64,000 nucleotides of DNA from Salipiger sp. H15 (GCF_040409955.1 NZ_CP123385.1:1037501-1101500), one strand, 5' to 3'. Shown: positions 28,937 through 39,037, counted from the stretch's first letter. Notes: generated by a model not told the origin, from the sequence alone. Translations and numbers: made by a program.

Positions 28937-30450
28937 TCCTCACCCCCGGCACCGCCACGCTGGCGCAGCTCGAACAGCTCTGGCGCGAGGACGCGCCCGC
29001 CCGTCTCGACGACGCGTCGCGCCCGGCCATCGCGGCCTCGGCCAAGGTCGTCGCGGATGCCGCCGCGGGCTCCGAGGCGATCTACGGCGTCAACACCGGC
29101 TTCGGCAAGCTGGCCTCGGTGCGCATCGCGCCCGAGGATACGGCGACGCTGCAGCGCAACCTGATCCTGTCGCATTGCTGCGGCGTCGGCGAGCCGCTGC
29201 CCCGCGCCACCACGCGCCTGATGATGGCGCTGAAGCTGCTGAGCCTCGGCCGCGGCGCCTCGGGCGTGCAGGTGCAGACCGTCGAGCTGCTGGAAGCGAT
29301 GCTCGAGGCGGGCGTGACGCCGCTGGTGCCCTGCCAGGGTTCGGTCGGCGCCTCGGGCGACCTCGCGCCGCTGGCGCACATGACCGCCGTGCTGCTGGGG
29401 GCAGGGCAGGCCGAGTACGAGGGCGAGGTGCTGCACGGTGCCGACGCGCTCGCCAAGGCCGGTCTCGCGCCGGTGGTGCTGGGCCCGAAGGAAGGCCTCG
29501 CGCTGATCAACGGCACGCAGTTCTCGACCGCGCTGGCGCTGGTGGGCCTCTTCGAGGGCTGGCGCAACGCGCAGACCTCCGTGGTCACCGCCAGCCTCAC
29601 CACCGACGCGATCATGGGCTCGACCGCGCCCACCCGCGCCGAGATCCACACGCTGCGCGGCCATCGCGGCCAGATCGAGGTCGCCGCGGGCATCCGCGCG
29701 CTGATGGAGGGCTCGGAGATCCGCGAGAGCCACCGCGAGAACGACACCCGCGTGCAGGATCCCTATTGCATCCGCTGCCAGCCGCAGGTGGCCGGCGCCG
29801 CCATCGACCTTCTGCGCTACGCCGCGACCACGCTCGAGATCGAGGCCAACGCGGTCACCGACAACCCGCTGGTGCTGGGGCCGGGGCAGATCGTCTCGGG
29901 CGGCAACTTCCACGCCGAGCCGGTGGCTTTCGCCGCCGACCAGATCGCGCTGGCACTTTCGGAGATCGGCGCCATCGCGCAGCGCCGCGTCGCGCTGATG
30001 GTGGACCCGGCGATGAACCATGACCTGCCGCCGTTCCTCACCCCCGCGCCGGGGCTGAACTCGGGCTACATGATCGCCGAGGTGACCACCGCCGCGCTCA
30101 TGTCCGAGAACAAGCACCTCGCCAACCCCTGCTCGACCGACAGCACCCCGACTTCGGCAAACCAGGAGGACCACGTCTCCATGGCCGCGCACGGCGCGCG
30201 CCGCCTCGGGTTGATGAACCGCAACCTTTCGGTGATCCTCGGGGTCGAGGCGCTCTGCGCCGCGCAGGGCGTGGACTTCCGCGCGCCGCTGAAGACCTCG
30301 CACCGCCTCGCGCGCGTCGTCTCGAAGATCCGCGAGCATGTCGCGCCGCTGGAGAACGACCGCTACCTTGCGCCCGACCTCGAGAAAGGCGCCGCGCTGG
30401 TGCGCGAGGGCGCGCTGCTCGTCGCCGCAGGGCTGGAGGAGGCACTGTGA
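28933..30450 (+). CDS. hutH: Histidine ammonia-lyase
   Basis: First step of histidine degradation: non-oxidative release of ammonia to give trans-urocanate. The 505-residue protein forms its MIO electrophile from Ala140-Ser141-Gly142 in [14 protein letters not shown]. Other conserved parts are [43 protein letters not shown]-type [11 protein letters not shown], and [19 protein letters not shown]. It shares four bases with hutI and four with hutG (GTGA), so the three are translationally coupled. Confidence 0.97.
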   Translation: MILTPGTATLAQLEQLWREDAPARLDDASRPAIAASAKVVADAAAGSEAIYGVNTGFGKLASVRIAPEDTATLQRNLILSHCCGVGEPLPRATTRLMMALKLLSLGRGASGVQVQTVELLEAMLEAGVTPLVPCQGSVGASGDLAPLAHMTAVLLGAGQAEYEGEVLHGADALAKAGLAPVVLGPKEGLALINGTQFSTALALVGLFEGWRNAQTSVVTASLTTDAIMGSTAPTRAEIHTLRGHRGQIEVAAGIRALMEGSEIRESHRENDTRVQDPYCIRCQPQVAGAAIDLLRYAATTLEIEANAVTDNPLVLGPGQIVSGGNFHAEPVAFAADQIALALSEIGAIAQRRVALMVDPAMNHDLPPFLTPAPGLNSGYMIAEVTTAALMSENKHLANPCSTDSTPTSANQEDHVSMAAHGARRLGLMNRNLSVILGVEALCAAQGVDFRAPLKTSHRLARVVSKIREHVAPLENDRYLAPDLEKGAALVREGALLVAAGLEEAL

Positions 30451-31247
30451 GAAACGAACCCGTCACCGTCACCCGGGGCGACAGCCCGGTCGTCCTCGGC
30501 CTGCCGCACACCGGCACCTACCTGCCGGACGAGATCTTCGACAGGCTCACCCCGCGCGGGCAGGAGCTGAGCGACACCGACTGGCACATCCACACGCTCT
30601 ACGAGGGGCTGCTGCCCGGCGCCACGACCGTGCGCGCCACCTTCCACCGCTACGTGATCGACGCCAACCGCCCGCCGGATGGCGCCAGCCTCTACCCGGG
30701 TCAGAACACAACCGGGCTCGTGCCGCTCACCGATTTCGACGGCACGCCGATCTGGATCGAGACGCCGGACGAGGCCGAGATCGCCGCCCGCCGCGACGCC
30801 TTCCACGCGCCCTACCACGCCGCGCTGATGGCCGAGATGGAGCGGGTGCGCGCGAAGCACGGCGTGGCGATCCTCTACGATTGCCACTCGATCCGCTCGC
30901 ACATCCCCTTCCTCTTCGAGGGCAAGCTGCCGGATTTCAACATCGGCACGGGCAAGGGCGTGACCTGCGATCCGGCGATCGAGGCCGCCGTGGCCGAGAC
31001 CTGCGCCGCCGCCGAGGGCTACACCTCGGTGCTCAACGGCCGCTTCACCGGCGGCTGGACCACGCGCCATTATGGCCGCCCCGCCGAGGGCTTCCACGCC
31101 ATCCAGATGGAGCTGGCGCAGGACACCCACCTCGAGAGCGAGGTGGCCCCCTATGCCTATGACGAGACCAAGGCCGCGAAGCTGCGCGTCCACCTTGCCG
31201 ACCTGCTGCAGCGGATCGAGGCGCTTGCGCCCGCGCTGGCCCGATAA
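30447..31247 (+). CDS. hutG: N-formylglutamate deformylase
   Basis: Final step of the five-step hut route: N-formyl-L-glutamate to glutamate and formate. The 266-residue protein starts with GTG overlapping the hutH stop. N-formylglutamate amidohydrolase (PF05013) features are [47 protein letters not shown] (with NRPP), [18 protein letters not shown] and [14 protein letters not shown]. It is this amidohydrolase type and not the arginase-like formiminoglutamase also called HutG, so a formiminoglutamate deiminase (HutF) is required upstream. No hutF is in the window. Confidence 0.93.
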   Translation: MRNEPVTVTRGDSPVVLGLPHTGTYLPDEIFDRLTPRGQELSDTDWHIHTLYEGLLPGATTVRATFHRYVIDANRPPDGASLYPGQNTTGLVPLTDFDGTPIWIETPDEAEIAARRDAFHAPYHAALMAEMERVRAKHGVAILYDCHSIRSHIPFLFEGKLPDFNIGTGKGVTCDPAIEAAVAETCAAAEGYTSVLNGRFTGGWTTRHYGRPAEGFHAIQMELAQDTHLESEVAPYAYDETKAAKLRVHLADLLQRIEALAPALAR

Positions 31248-31259
31248 GAGGATCTTCCG

Positions 31260-32951
31260 ATGACCAACCCCCGCCACAACCTTCGCGACGTCTACCCCGC
31301 GACCGGCACCGAGATCACCGCCAAGTCCTGGCTGACCGAGGCGCCGATGCGGATGCTGATGAACAACCTGCACCCGGACGTGGCCGAGAACCCGCACGAG
31401 CTGGTGGTCTACGGCGGCATCGGCCGCGCCGCCCGCACCTGGCAGGACTTCGATCGCATCGTCGACGCGCTGAAGAAGCTTGAAGACGACGAGACGCTGC
31501 TGGTGCAGTCCGGCAAGCCGGTCGGCGTCTTCCGCACCCACCCCGACGCGCCGCGCGTGCTGATCGCCAACTCGAACCTCGTGCCGCACTGGGCGAACTG
31601 GGACCACTTCAACGAGCTCGATAAAAAGGGCCTCGCCATGTACGGCCAGATGACCGCCGGGTCCTGGATCTACATCGGCGCCCAGGGCATCGTGCAGGGC
31701 ACCTACGAGACCTTCGTCGAGGCCGGCCGCCAGCACTACGCGGGCGACCTCAAGGGCAAGTGGATCCTCACCGGGGGCCTTGGCGGCATGGGTGGCGCGC
31801 AGCCGCTGGCGGCGGTCATGGCCGGGGCCTGCTGCCTTGCCGTCGAATGCGACGAGACCCGCGCCGACTTCCGCATCCGCACCCGCTACTGCGACGAGAA
31901 GACCCATTCGCTCGACGAGGCGCTGGCGATGATCGACCGCTGGACCAAGGCGGGCGAGGCGAAATCCGTCGCGCTGATCGCCAACGCCGCCGACGTCTTC
32001 CCCGAGCTGGTGCGCCGGATGAAGGCGGGCGAGCCGCTGCCGAACGGCCGGCCGGACATCGTCACCGACCAGACCTCGGCGCATGACCCGGTGCACGGCT
32101 ACCTGCCGAAGGGCTGGAGCGTCGCCGAATGGCGCGCCAGGCAGGAGAGCGACCCGAAGGGGGTGACCAAGGCCGCGAAAGCGTCCATGCGCGACCACGT
32201 CGCGGCGATGGTGGAGTTCTGGAACGCCGGCGTGCCGACGCTGGATTACGGCAACAACATCCGCCAGATGGCGCTGGAGGAGGGGCTCGAGGACGCCTTC
32301 GCCTTCCCCGGTTTCGTGCCGGCCTACATCCGCCCGCTGTTCTGCCGCGGCGTCGGCCCGTTCCGCTGGGCGGCGCTCTCGGGTGACCCCGAGGACATCT
32401 ACAAGACCGACGCCAAGGTGAAGGAGCTGGTCGATGACCCGCACCTGCACAACTGGCTCGACATGGCGCGCGAGCGCATCGCCTTCCAGGGCCTGCCGGC
32501 GCGGATCTGCTGGGTCGGGCTCGGGCTGCGCCACAAGCTCGGCCTCGCGTTCAACGAGATGGTGCGGAACGGCGAGCTGAAGGCGCCGATCGTGATCGGC
32601 CGCGACCACCTCGACTCGGGCTCGGTGGCCTCGCCGAACCGCGAGACGGAAGCCATGAAGGACGGCTCGGACGCGGTCTCGGACTGGCCGCTCTTGAACG
32701 CGCTGCTGAACACCGCCTCGGGCGCGACCTGGGTGTCGCTGCACCACGGCGGCGGCGTCGGCATGGGCTTCTCGCAGCACTCCGGCATGGTGATCTGCTG
32801 CGACGGGTCGGAGGCGGCGGACAAGCGCCTCGCCCGCGTGCTCTGGAATGACCCAGCGACAGGCGTTATGCGCCACGCGGACGCGGGCTACGAGATCGCA
32901 ATCGACTGCGCCCGCGAACATCAACTGAACCTGCCGGGGATCCTGGGGTGA
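31260..32951 (+). CDS. hutU: Urocanate hydratase
   Basis: Second step of histidine degradation: hydrates urocanate to imidazolonepropionate using tightly bound NAD+. The 563-residue enzyme starts [20 protein letters not shown], 12 bp after hutG, with AAGAGGATCTTCC before it. Family hallmarks: [20 protein letters not shown], the NAD-site region [33 protein letters not shown], and near the C-terminus CGRDHLD-like [20 protein letters not shown] and [20 protein letters not shown]. Full length, no anomalies. The stop overlaps the GTG of the next gene. Confidence 0.97.
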   Translation: MTNPRHNLRDVYPATGTEITAKSWLTEAPMRMLMNNLHPDVAENPHELVVYGGIGRAARTWQDFDRIVDALKKLEDDETLLVQSGKPVGVFRTHPDAPRVLIANSNLVPHWANWDHFNELDKKGLAMYGQMTAGSWIYIGAQGIVQGTYETFVEAGRQHYAGDLKGKWILTGGLGGMGGAQPLAAVMAGACCLAVECDETRADFRIRTRYCDEKTHSLDEALAMIDRWTKAGEAKSVALIANAADVFPELVRRMKAGEPLPNGRPDIVTDQTSAHDPVHGYLPKGWSVAEWRARQESDPKGVTKAAKASMRDHVAAMVEFWNAGVPTLDYGNNIRQMALEEGLEDAFAFPGFVPAYIRPLFCRGVGPFRWAALSGDPEDIYKTDAKVKELVDDPHLHNWLDMARERIAFQGLPARICWVGLGLRHKLGLAFNEMVRNGELKAPIVIGRDHLDSGSVASPNRETEAMKDGSDAVSDWPLLNALLNTASGATWVSLHHGGGVGMGFSQHSGMVICCDGSEAADKRLARVLWNDPATGVMRHADAGYEIAIDCAREHQLNLPGILG

Positions 32952-34318
32952 CACAACACGAGACCGCCTTCGCCGCACTGGACGCAGCCTTCCCGGGCCG
33001 GATCGAGCGGGGCGAGGCGGTCCGCGCGCAGCACGGGGCAGGGGACAGCTGGCACCCTGCCTCGCCGCCCGAGGCGGTGTTCTTCGCGCAGACCACCGAG
33101 GAAGTTGCGCAGGCGGTCACACTCTGCGCCGCCCATGGCTGCCCGATCGTGCCCTTCGGCGCGGGCAGCTGCATCGAGGGGCAGGTGAACGCCACCCGGG
33201 GCGGGCTCTGCATCGACCTGTCGCAGATGGTGAAGGTGCTGCGCGTCAGCCCCGAGGACATGGACTGCACGGTTCAGGCCGGGCTCACGCGGCAGGCGCT
33301 GAACGAGGACCTGCGGGCAACGGGGCTCTTCCTGCCCATCGACATCGGCGCCCACGCGACGCTGGGCGGCATGGCCTCGACCCGCGCCTCGGGGACGATG
33401 ACCGTGCGCCACGGCACCATGGCCGACCTCGTGATGGGGCTGACCGTGGTGCTGCCGGACGGGCAGATCGTGCGCACCGGCGGGAGGGCGCGGAAATCCT
33501 CGTCGGGCTATGACCTCACGCATCTCTTCATCGGTGCCGAGGGCACGCTCGGGATCATCACCGAGCTCACCTTGCGTCTTTCGGGTATTCCCGAAATGGC
33601 GAAAGCCGGGCTTTACAGCTTCCCCAGCATCGAGGCGGCGACGCAGACCGTGGTCGAGGCGCTGCAGTTCGGGCTCTGCCTGAACCGGATCGAGCTGATG
33701 GACGCGCTGCAGGTCAAGGCGATCAACGCCTACAACAAGACCGAGCTGCCCGAGCAGCCGACGCTGCTGGTGGACCTTGCAGGCTCCGAGAGCCAGGTCG
33801 ACACCGACCGTGACACCTTCGATGCACTTGCGTCGGAACACGAGGCGGTGCTGCACCCGGTCAACACGCCGGAGGAGTACGCGAAGGTCTGGGCGCTGCG
33901 GCACTCGGCGCTTTACGCCGCGCGCGGGCTGCGGCCGGGCTGCAAGTCGCTGTCGACGGATGTCTGCGTGCCGGTCTCGGACCTGCCGCGCATCCTCGCC
34001 GAGACCGGGGCCGACCTCGAGGCCGAGGGGATCATCGCGCCGATGCACGGGCATGTGGGCGACGGCAACTTCCACCTCGTGATGCTGTTCGACGAGCAGG
34101 ACGCCGAGGAGAAGGCCCGCGTGCAGAAGGCGCACGGGCGGCTGGTCGAGCGCGCCATCGCGCTTGGCGGCACCGCCACCGGCGAGCATGGCGTGGGCCT
34201 CGGCAAGAAGGGCTACATGCAGGCCGAGCACGGCGCCGCGCTGGAGCTGATGAAGCTGCTCAAGCGCGCGGTGGATCCGGCGAACCTGATGAACCCGGGC
34301 AAGATCTTCGATCTCTGA
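32948..34318 (+). CDS. FAD-linked D-2-hydroxyacid dehydrogenase in the hut operon
   Basis: This 456-residue protein of the GlcD/Dld (D-lactate dehydrogenase, cytochrome-type) family starts with GTG overlapping the hutU stop. The FAD-binding PCMH domain shows [40 protein letters not shown] and [20 protein letters not shown]. The C-terminal oxidase domain has [14 protein letters not shown] and [20 protein letters not shown], as in D-lactate and D-2-hydroxyglutarate dehydrogenases. It has no known role in histidine breakdown. Because it is coupled to hutU, an attractive but unproven substrate is D-imidazole-lactate, formed by histidine transamination and reduction. Ordinary D-lactate remains possible. 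Confidence 0.9.
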   Translation: MTQHETAFAALDAAFPGRIERGEAVRAQHGAGDSWHPASPPEAVFFAQTTEEVAQAVTLCAAHGCPIVPFGAGSCIEGQVNATRGGLCIDLSQMVKVLRVSPEDMDCTVQAGLTRQALNEDLRATGLFLPIDIGAHATLGGMASTRASGTMTVRHGTMADLVMGLTVVLPDGQIVRTGGRARKSSSGYDLTHLFIGAEGTLGIITELTLRLSGIPEMAKAGLYSFPSIEAATQTVVEALQFGLCLNRIELMDALQVKAINAYNKTELPEQPTLLVDLAGSESQVDTDRDTFDALASEHEAVLHPVNTPEEYAKVWALRHSALYAARGLRPGCKSLSTDVCVPVSDLPRILAETGADLEAEGIIAPMHGHVGDGNFHLVMLFDEQDAEEKARVQKAHGRLVERAIALGGTATGEHGVGLGKKGYMQAEHGAALELMKLLKRAVDPANLMNPGKIFDL

Positions 34319-34405
34319 CCCGGATGACCCACGGTCATGCGCCTGTTTTTTGGGCGCCTGGCCTTGCCTGTCACAAAGCTGCATGAAATGCGCCAACGGC
34401 AGGGA

Positions 34406-34445
34406 TTGACTCGGGGGCTGTGCGTGGTCCCTTTTGTATAGTCAA
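34406..34445 (+). promoter_or_regulatory. Promoter region with putative HutC operator 2
   Basis: TTGTATAGTCAA (34434-34445) is a dyad (TTG-N6-CAA) nearly identical to the site at the hutI promoter. TATAGT within it is itself a good -10. A TTGACT at 34406-34411 lies 25 bp upstream, too far for a standard pair, so the exact -35 is unclear. It lies 50 bp before the transporter operon. Confidence 0.55.
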
Positions 34446-34494
34446 AATCGGAACCCGGCCCCGAAGGCGGCAGGGACCGACAACAGGGAGACTA

Positions 34495-35322
34495 ATGGAC
34501 ATGCGCAACAAAGTCATCTCCGCACTTGCGGGTGCCGCGCTTCTGCTGGGTGGGGCCGCCGCGGCCCAGGCGCAGGACGCGCTGGCCCGGATCAAGGAAG
34601 CCGGTGTGATGAAGGTCGGCACCGAGACCGCCTTCGCCCCCTTCGACTACATCGACGCGGGCGACCACGTGGGCCTCAACATGGACGTCTTCGCCGCGAT
34701 CGGCGAGGAGCTGGGCGTCAAGATCGAGTGGATCACCCTTGATTGGGCCGGCGTCCTGCCGGGTCTCGAAGCCGGCCAGTTCGACATGGTCGCGGGCCCC
34801 GCGACCATCACCAAGGCCCGCATGGAGCGCTACCGCTTCACGCCGCCGATCGCCGAGGCCACCGTCGCCCTGCTGAAGTCGACCAAGGACGAGTCGATCA
34901 CCAAGCCCGAGGACATCGCCGGCAAGGTCATCGGTTCCGGCCACGCCACCGCGCAGCTCGCCCAGCTCGAGGAGTTCGGCGCGACGCTCGATCCGAAGCC
35001 GGAAACCAAGGACTACGTCTCGTTCAACGAGGCCTATGCCGACCTCGCCGCAGGCCGCATCGCCGGTGTCGCCAACTCGCTGCCGAACATCGCCTTCGTC
35101 GCCTCGCAGCGCCCCGAGGTCTTCTCGGTGGTCGCGCCCTTCGGCACCAAGACCTACTTCGGCTTCCCGGGCCTGAAGGACGAGGACCACGCCTCGCTGA
35201 TGGACGCGATCGACGCCGCCATCCTGAAGATGAAGGCCGACGGCCGTCTCGGCGAGATGCAGCAGAAGTGGTTCGGCCAGACCTTCGAGACCCCCGACGC
35301 GGTCACCGAGCCCAACATCTGA
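34495..35322 (+). CDS. Amino-acid ABC transporter, periplasmic binding protein (hut cluster)
   Basis: The 275-residue solute-binding protein has a signal peptide (MDMRNKVISALAGAALLLGG, cleavage after AAQAQ). The SBP_bac_3 pattern follows: MKVGTETAFAPFDYIDAGDH, GLNMDVFAAIGEELGVKIEW, GQFDMVAGPATITKARMERY, DIAGKVIGSGHATAQLAQLE and MKADGRLGEMQQKWFG. The start has CAGGGAG upstream; MRNK two codons later is possible. The putative HutC site before it, together with hutC at the end of the operon, suggests the ligand is histidine or urocanate; a broader polar amino acid range cannot be excluded. Confidence 0.93.
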   Translation: MDMRNKVISALAGAALLLGGAAAAQAQDALARIKEAGVMKVGTETAFAPFDYIDAGDHVGLNMDVFAAIGEELGVKIEWITLDWAGVLPGLEAGQFDMVAGPATITKARMERYRFTPPIAEATVALLKSTKDESITKPEDIAGKVIGSGHATAQLAQLEEFGATLDPKPETKDYVSFNEAYADLAAGRIAGVANSLPNIAFVASQRPEVFSVVAPFGTKTYFGFPGLKDEDHASLMDAIDAAILKMKADGRLGEMQQKWFGQTFETPDAVTEPNI

Positions 35323-35333
35323 GCCAATCCCGA

Positions 35334-35361
35334 CCGGCCCGTTCACCCGGGCCGGCCCTTT
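35334..35361 (+). terminator. Hairpin between binding protein and permease
   Basis: An 8-bp stem (CCGGCCCG at 35334-35341, complement at 35348-35355, 6-nt loop), followed by CCCTTT, lies 12 bp after the binding-protein stop. Such stem-loops usually let binding-protein mRNA accumulate above that of the permeases, through partial termination or mRNA protection. Confidence 0.6.
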
Positions 35362-35459
35362 CGGCCTGACCGGCGGAGGGTCACCCGACCACCGCCGGTC
35401 ATTTTTCTCCCCCGCCGAGCCCCCTCTGCGGGCGCCACACCCGAGGCCCTTCCCGGACC

Positions 35460-36104
35460 ATGAGCTGGAAACTCTTCAACCTGCTTCTCGAGGCCTCGCT
35501 GATGACGATCTTCGTCAGCGCGGTGTCGATCCTGATCGGCCTTTTCCTGGCGATCCTGCTTTCGGCGGCGAACCTGTCGGGCATCCGCCCGCTGCAATGG
35601 TTCTCCAAGTTCTTCATCTCCTTCTTCCGCGGCACGCCGCTGCTGGTGCAGCTGCTGCTGCTCTACAACCTGCTGCCGGTGGTCGGGATCCAGATCCCGT
35701 CGCTGGTCACGGCGATCATCGGCCTGTCGATCTGCACCGCCGCCTACCAGGCGGAGAACCTGCGCGGCGGCTTCGAGGGCGTGCCCACCGGGCTTGTCGA
35801 GAGCGCCGACATGGCGGGCTTCACGCCGGTGCAGACCTTCTTCCACATCCGCGTGCCGATCGCGCTGCGGCTGACGCTGCCGGCGCTGATCAACGAGGCG
35901 ATCCTGATCCTGAAAGCCTCGTCGCTGGTCTCGGTCGTGGGGCTGATCGAGCTGACGCGCATGGCGCAGAACCTCGTCGCCTCGACCTTCATGCCGCTCG
36001 AGATCTACGCCAGCGCGGGCCTGATCTACCTCGTCATCAACCTCGCGGTCGCCCTCGCCGGGCGCCAGCTGGAACGGCGCCTTCCGGGCGCGGGAGGCAA
36101 GTGA
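35460..36104 (+). CDS. Amino-acid ABC transporter permease 1
   Basis: This 214-residue HisM/GlnP-type inner-membrane protein has about five transmembrane segments. It starts MSWKLFNLLLEASLMTIFVS. The His/Glu/Gln permease signatures are FFRGTPLLVQLLLLYN and, in the EAA loop, GVPTGLVESADMAGFTPVQT followed by FFHIRVPIALRLTLPALINE. It forms a heterodimer with the next gene, whose ATG overlaps its stop by one base (TGATG). No strong Shine-Dalgarno; the GTG or ATG alternatives upstream do not improve it. Confidence 0.93.
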   Translation: MSWKLFNLLLEASLMTIFVSAVSILIGLFLAILLSAANLSGIRPLQWFSKFFISFFRGTPLLVQLLLLYNLLPVVGIQIPSLVTAIIGLSICTAAYQAENLRGGFEGVPTGLVESADMAGFTPVQTFFHIRVPIALRLTLPALINEAILILKASSLVSVVGLIELTRMAQNLVASTFMPLEIYASAGLIYLVINLAVALAGRQLERRLPGAGGK

Positions 36105-36772
36105 TGGGCTTCGATTTCAACGTCATCCTGTCCAAGCAGGACGCGCTGCTCTCGGGCATCGCGATGACCATCTTCGTCTGGGTGGTGGGCACGCTCTTCG
36201 CCGCGGTGATCGGCTTCGTCATCGCCACCGCGCGGCGCTACGGCGGCGTCGTCGTCGACAAGGCGCTTACCGTGCCGATCGAGGTGATCCGCGGCACGCC
36301 CTTCCTCGTGCAGCTCTTCCTGCTCTACTTCGGCGGGCCCTACATCGGGCTTTCGCTCGACGCGCTGCCCGCCGGTCTGCTGGCGCTCAGCGTCTACGGC
36401 GCTGCTTACTTCGCCGAGATCTTCCGGGCCGGCTACCAGTCGGTGCCCCCCGGCCATGTCGAGGCGGCGGAATGCCTCGGCTTCACCCGCATCCAGATCA
36501 TCCGCAACATCCTGCTGCCCGAGATGGCGCTGCTGGTGATCCCGCCCTCGGTCAACATGGCGATCATCCTGCTGAAGGAGACGGCGCTGCTCTCGCTCAT
36601 CACGGTCCCCGAGATGACGATGACCGCCAGCGCCATCGGCTCGCAGGAATACGCCTTCGTCGAGGCAATGGTGCTGATCGCGCTCGTCTACTGGGTGCTG
36701 GTCGAACTGGCGGGCCTGCTCGGGCGGCTCGCGGAAAAGAAACTCTCAAGATACAGGCTGGCCAAGGCATGA
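36104..36772 (+). CDS. Amino-acid ABC transporter permease 2
   Basis: This 222-residue partner permease starts MGFDFNVILSKQDALLSGIA. Signatures are EVIRGTPFLVQLFLLYFGGP and the EAA loop SVPPGHVEAAECLGFTRIQI followed by IRNILLPEMALLVIPPSVNM. It shares a base with permease 1 and four bases (ATGA) with the ATPase gene, so stoichiometric translation is likely. Five membrane helices are expected. Confidence 0.93.
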   Translation: MGFDFNVILSKQDALLSGIAMTIFVWVVGTLFAAVIGFVIATARRYGGVVVDKALTVPIEVIRGTPFLVQLFLLYFGGPYIGLSLDALPAGLLALSVYGAAYFAEIFRAGYQSVPPGHVEAAECLGFTRIQIIRNILLPEMALLVIPPSVNMAIILLKETALLSLITVPEMTMTASAIGSQEYAFVEAMVLIALVYWVLVELAGLLGRLAEKKLSRYRLAKA

Positions 36773-37560
36773 GCGACAACGCGATCTCCGTTCAGCATCT
36801 GGTGAAACGCTTCGGCACGACCACCGTGCTCGACGACATCTCGCTGGAAATCCCCCGCGGGCAGGTGTCCTGCCTGATCGGCCCCTCGGGCTCGGGCAAG
36901 TCGACGCTGCTGCGCTGCATGGCCTTCCTCGAGGAGGCCACCGACGGCTCGATCTTCATCGAGGGCGCGCCGCTCGGCTTCGTCTACGACGGCGCCGGCA
37001 AGCGCCAGCGCCAGTCGGCGACCGAGCTGCGCAAGGTCCGCTCCCAGATCGGCATGGTGTTCCAGCAGTTCAACCTCTGGCCGCACATGACCGCGCTCGG
37101 CAACGTCTCGGCGGCGCTGCGCCGTGTGCGCAAGATGGGCAAGGCCGAGGCCGAGGAAAAGGCCATGGTGCAGCTGCGCAAGGTCGGGCTCGAGAACCGC
37201 GCCGGGCACTATCCGAGCCAGCTTTCGGGCGGCCAGCAGCAGCGCGTGGCGATCGCCCGCTCGCTCGCGCTCGAGCCGAAGATCATGCTCTTCGACGAGC
37301 CGACCTCGGCGCTCGACCCGGAACTCACCGGCGAGGTGCTGAACGTGATGCGCAGCCTTGCCGCCGAGGGCATGACCATGGTCGTGGTCACCCACGAGAT
37401 CGGCTTTGCCGCCACCGTGGGCAACCAGATCAGCTTCCTCGACCACGGCAAGCTGCTGTTCACCGACGCGCCCTCGAAGGTCTTCGCCAAGCCGCGCCAC
37501 CCGCGCCTCGAGCAGTTCCTCGACACCTATCTCGACCGCGGCGCCTCGACGCTGGTCTGA
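36769..37560 (+). CDS. Amino-acid ABC transporter ATPase
   Basis: The 263-residue HisP/GlnQ-type ATPase starts MSDNAISVQHLVKRFG. Walker A is IGPSGSGKSTLLRC, the Q-loop MVFQQFNLWPHMTALGNV, the signature QLSGGQQQRVAIARSLALEP, Walker B IMLFDEPTSALDPEL and the switch His VVVTHEIGFA. All ATPase motifs are intact. It completes the binding protein-permease-permease-ATPase set of the putative histidine transporter. Confidence 0.95.
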   Translation: MSDNAISVQHLVKRFGTTTVLDDISLEIPRGQVSCLIGPSGSGKSTLLRCMAFLEEATDGSIFIEGAPLGFVYDGAGKRQRQSATELRKVRSQIGMVFQQFNLWPHMTALGNVSAALRRVRKMGKAEAEEKAMVQLRKVGLENRAGHYPSQLSGGQQQRVAIARSLALEPKIMLFDEPTSALDPELTGEVLNVMRSLAAEGMTMVVVTHEIGFAATVGNQISFLDHGKLLFTDAPSKVFAKPRHPRLEQFLDTYLDRGASTLV

Positions 37561-37570
37561 CGGAGGCGGC

Positions 37571-38299
37571 ATGATCAAGGAGAGCGCCCCCAGAGCATCG
37601 CTGCACGATCGCATCCGCAGCGACCTCGAGGGCAAGATCCTCTCCGGCGCGTGGCCTCCCGGCCACCGCATCCCGACCGAGCAGGAGTTGCGGACGGAAT
37701 ACGGCTGTTCGCGGATGACCGTGAACAAGGTGATGACCCAGCTCGCCAACGCGGGGCTGGTGCTGCGGCGGCGCAAGACGGGCTCGATCGTCATGCCGCA
37801 GCAGAGCCAGAACGCGGTGCTCGAGATCAAGGACATCAAGGACGAGGTGACCGCGCAGGGCGGGGCCTATCGCCATGAGGTGGTGACCCGCACGCTGCGC
37901 CGGGCCTCGGCGGTCGAGACGCTCGAGCTCGGCATCGAGCCCGGCACGCGGGTGCTGGAGCTCACCTGCCTGCACTACGCCGACGAGGCGCCGTTCTGCC
38001 TCGAGGAGCGGGTGATCAACCTTGCCGTCGCGCCGGATGCCGAGGCCGAGAGCTTTGCCGAGCTCGCGCCGGGCGTCTGGCTGCTGCGCCACATCCCGTG
38101 GAGCGAGGCCGAGCACATGATCGCCGCCGTCGGCGCCACGGCGCGGGTCGCGCGGCTGCTCGACCTCTCGGCGGGCACGCCCTGTCTGGTGATGGAGCGA
38201 CGGACTTGGCGGCAGGGCGAGACGGTGACCGAGGTGCGGCTCACCTACCCGGGCGCCGCGAACCGGCTGAGCGCCCGCTTCGCCCCGTCCACGACCTGA
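37571..38299 (+). CDS. hutC: GntR-family histidine-utilisation repressor HutC
   Basis: The 242-residue regulator starts MIKESAPRASLHDRIRSDLE, ten bases after the ATPase stop, with CGGAGG before the ATG. The N-terminal winged helix has IPTEQELRTEYGCSRMTVNK followed by VMTQLANAGLVLRRRKTGSI. The C-terminal UTRA ligand domain covers about residues 95-240 (LELTCLHYADEAPFCLEERV, CLVMERRTWRQGETVTEVRL). HutC releases its operator when urocanate binds. It is last in the transporter operon and would regulate itself through the site near 34440 and the hut genes through that near 27695. Confidence 0.9.
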   Translation: MIKESAPRASLHDRIRSDLEGKILSGAWPPGHRIPTEQELRTEYGCSRMTVNKVMTQLANAGLVLRRRKTGSIVMPQQSQNAVLEIKDIKDEVTAQGGAYRHEVVTRTLRRASAVETLELGIEPGTRVLELTCLHYADEAPFCLEERVINLAVAPDAEAESFAELAPGVWLLRHIPWSEAEHMIAAVGATARVARLLDLSAGTPCLVMERRTWRQGETVTEVRLTYPGAANRLSARFAPSTT

Positions 38300-38311
38300 G
38301 CCGAGGGCCGG

Positions 38312-38980
38312 TCAGCGCGGGCGCGCGCCGTCGAGGAACAGGCTGATCGCCCGGTCGCGCCGTGCCATCCGCGCCTCGGGCGACGCGCAGTAGCGCTGCG
38401 GATCCAGCAGCTTGTGGATGCCGTTTCCGAAGGCCATGTCCATCAGCATCTCGGCGGCGGCGTCGCAGTCCGCCGGATCGAGCGCCAGCTCGCCCGCCTC
38501 GGTCGCCTCGGAAAGCTCCCGCGCGATGTGGTTGCGCAGCGACAGCGCGCCGGTCTCGAGGATGCTGCAGGCGAGCTTGGGGTAGGTCGGGGCCGAGGTG
38601 ATCACCGCGCGCAGCAGCTCGAGCGGCGCCTCGTTCAGGCTCGGCTCCTCGTTCAGCGTCAGCAGGTGGCGCAGCCGCTCCTCCAGCGGGGCGTCGGCAT
38701 TGCCGCTGTCGCGGCTGCGGAAGAGCCGCTGGCCGATGCGCGCGAAACAGGCGCCGAGCAAAGCCTCGCGGCTGTCGAACATCGTGTAGATCGTGCGCTT
38801 GGACATCTGGACCTGCCGCGCGATCGCCGCGACCGAGGCATCCTCGAGCCCGCGCTCCGCGATCATCTGCGTCGCCGCATCCAGCACCAGCCCTTCGCGT
38901 GTCTCGTGATCCATCTGCACCGGCCGTCCGCGGCGTCGGGGCAGGCTCTGATCGTCGTCGGGCTGTGCAGAATCGGTCAT
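38312..38980 (-). CDS. TetR-family regulator, probably of the adjacent efflux pump
   Basis: The 222-residue protein has a disordered start (MTDSAQPDDDQSLPRRRGRP), then a TetR DNA-binding domain: GLVLDAATQMIAERGLEDAS, VAAIARQVQMSKRTIYTMFD and SREALLGACF. The C-terminal ligand domain resembles the AefR-like TetR_C group. It is transcribed away from the RND genes across a 139-bp gap, the usual layout for a local repressor. Its stop is 12 bp from the hutC stop, with no room for a separate terminator. Confidence 0.88.
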   Translation of the reverse strand: MTDSAQPDDDQSLPRRRGRPVQMDHETREGLVLDAATQMIAERGLEDASVAAIARQVQMSKRTIYTMFDSREALLGACFARIGQRLFRSRDSGNADAPLEERLRHLLTLNEEPSLNEAPLELLRAVITSAPTYPKLACSILETGALSLRNHIARELSEATEAGELALDPADCDAAAEMLMDMAFGNGIHKLLDPQRYCASPEARMARRDRAISLFLDGARPR

Positions 38981-39037
38981 TGGTGTCCTTGGGTCACAGG
39001 GGCTACTCTAAATCGTGGCGTCGATACATCTGGGCGC

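Noticed and set aside
30363..32978. 871-codon minus-strand frame opposite hutG and hutU
   Set aside because: Mirror frame of high-GC3 coding sequence; no family features.
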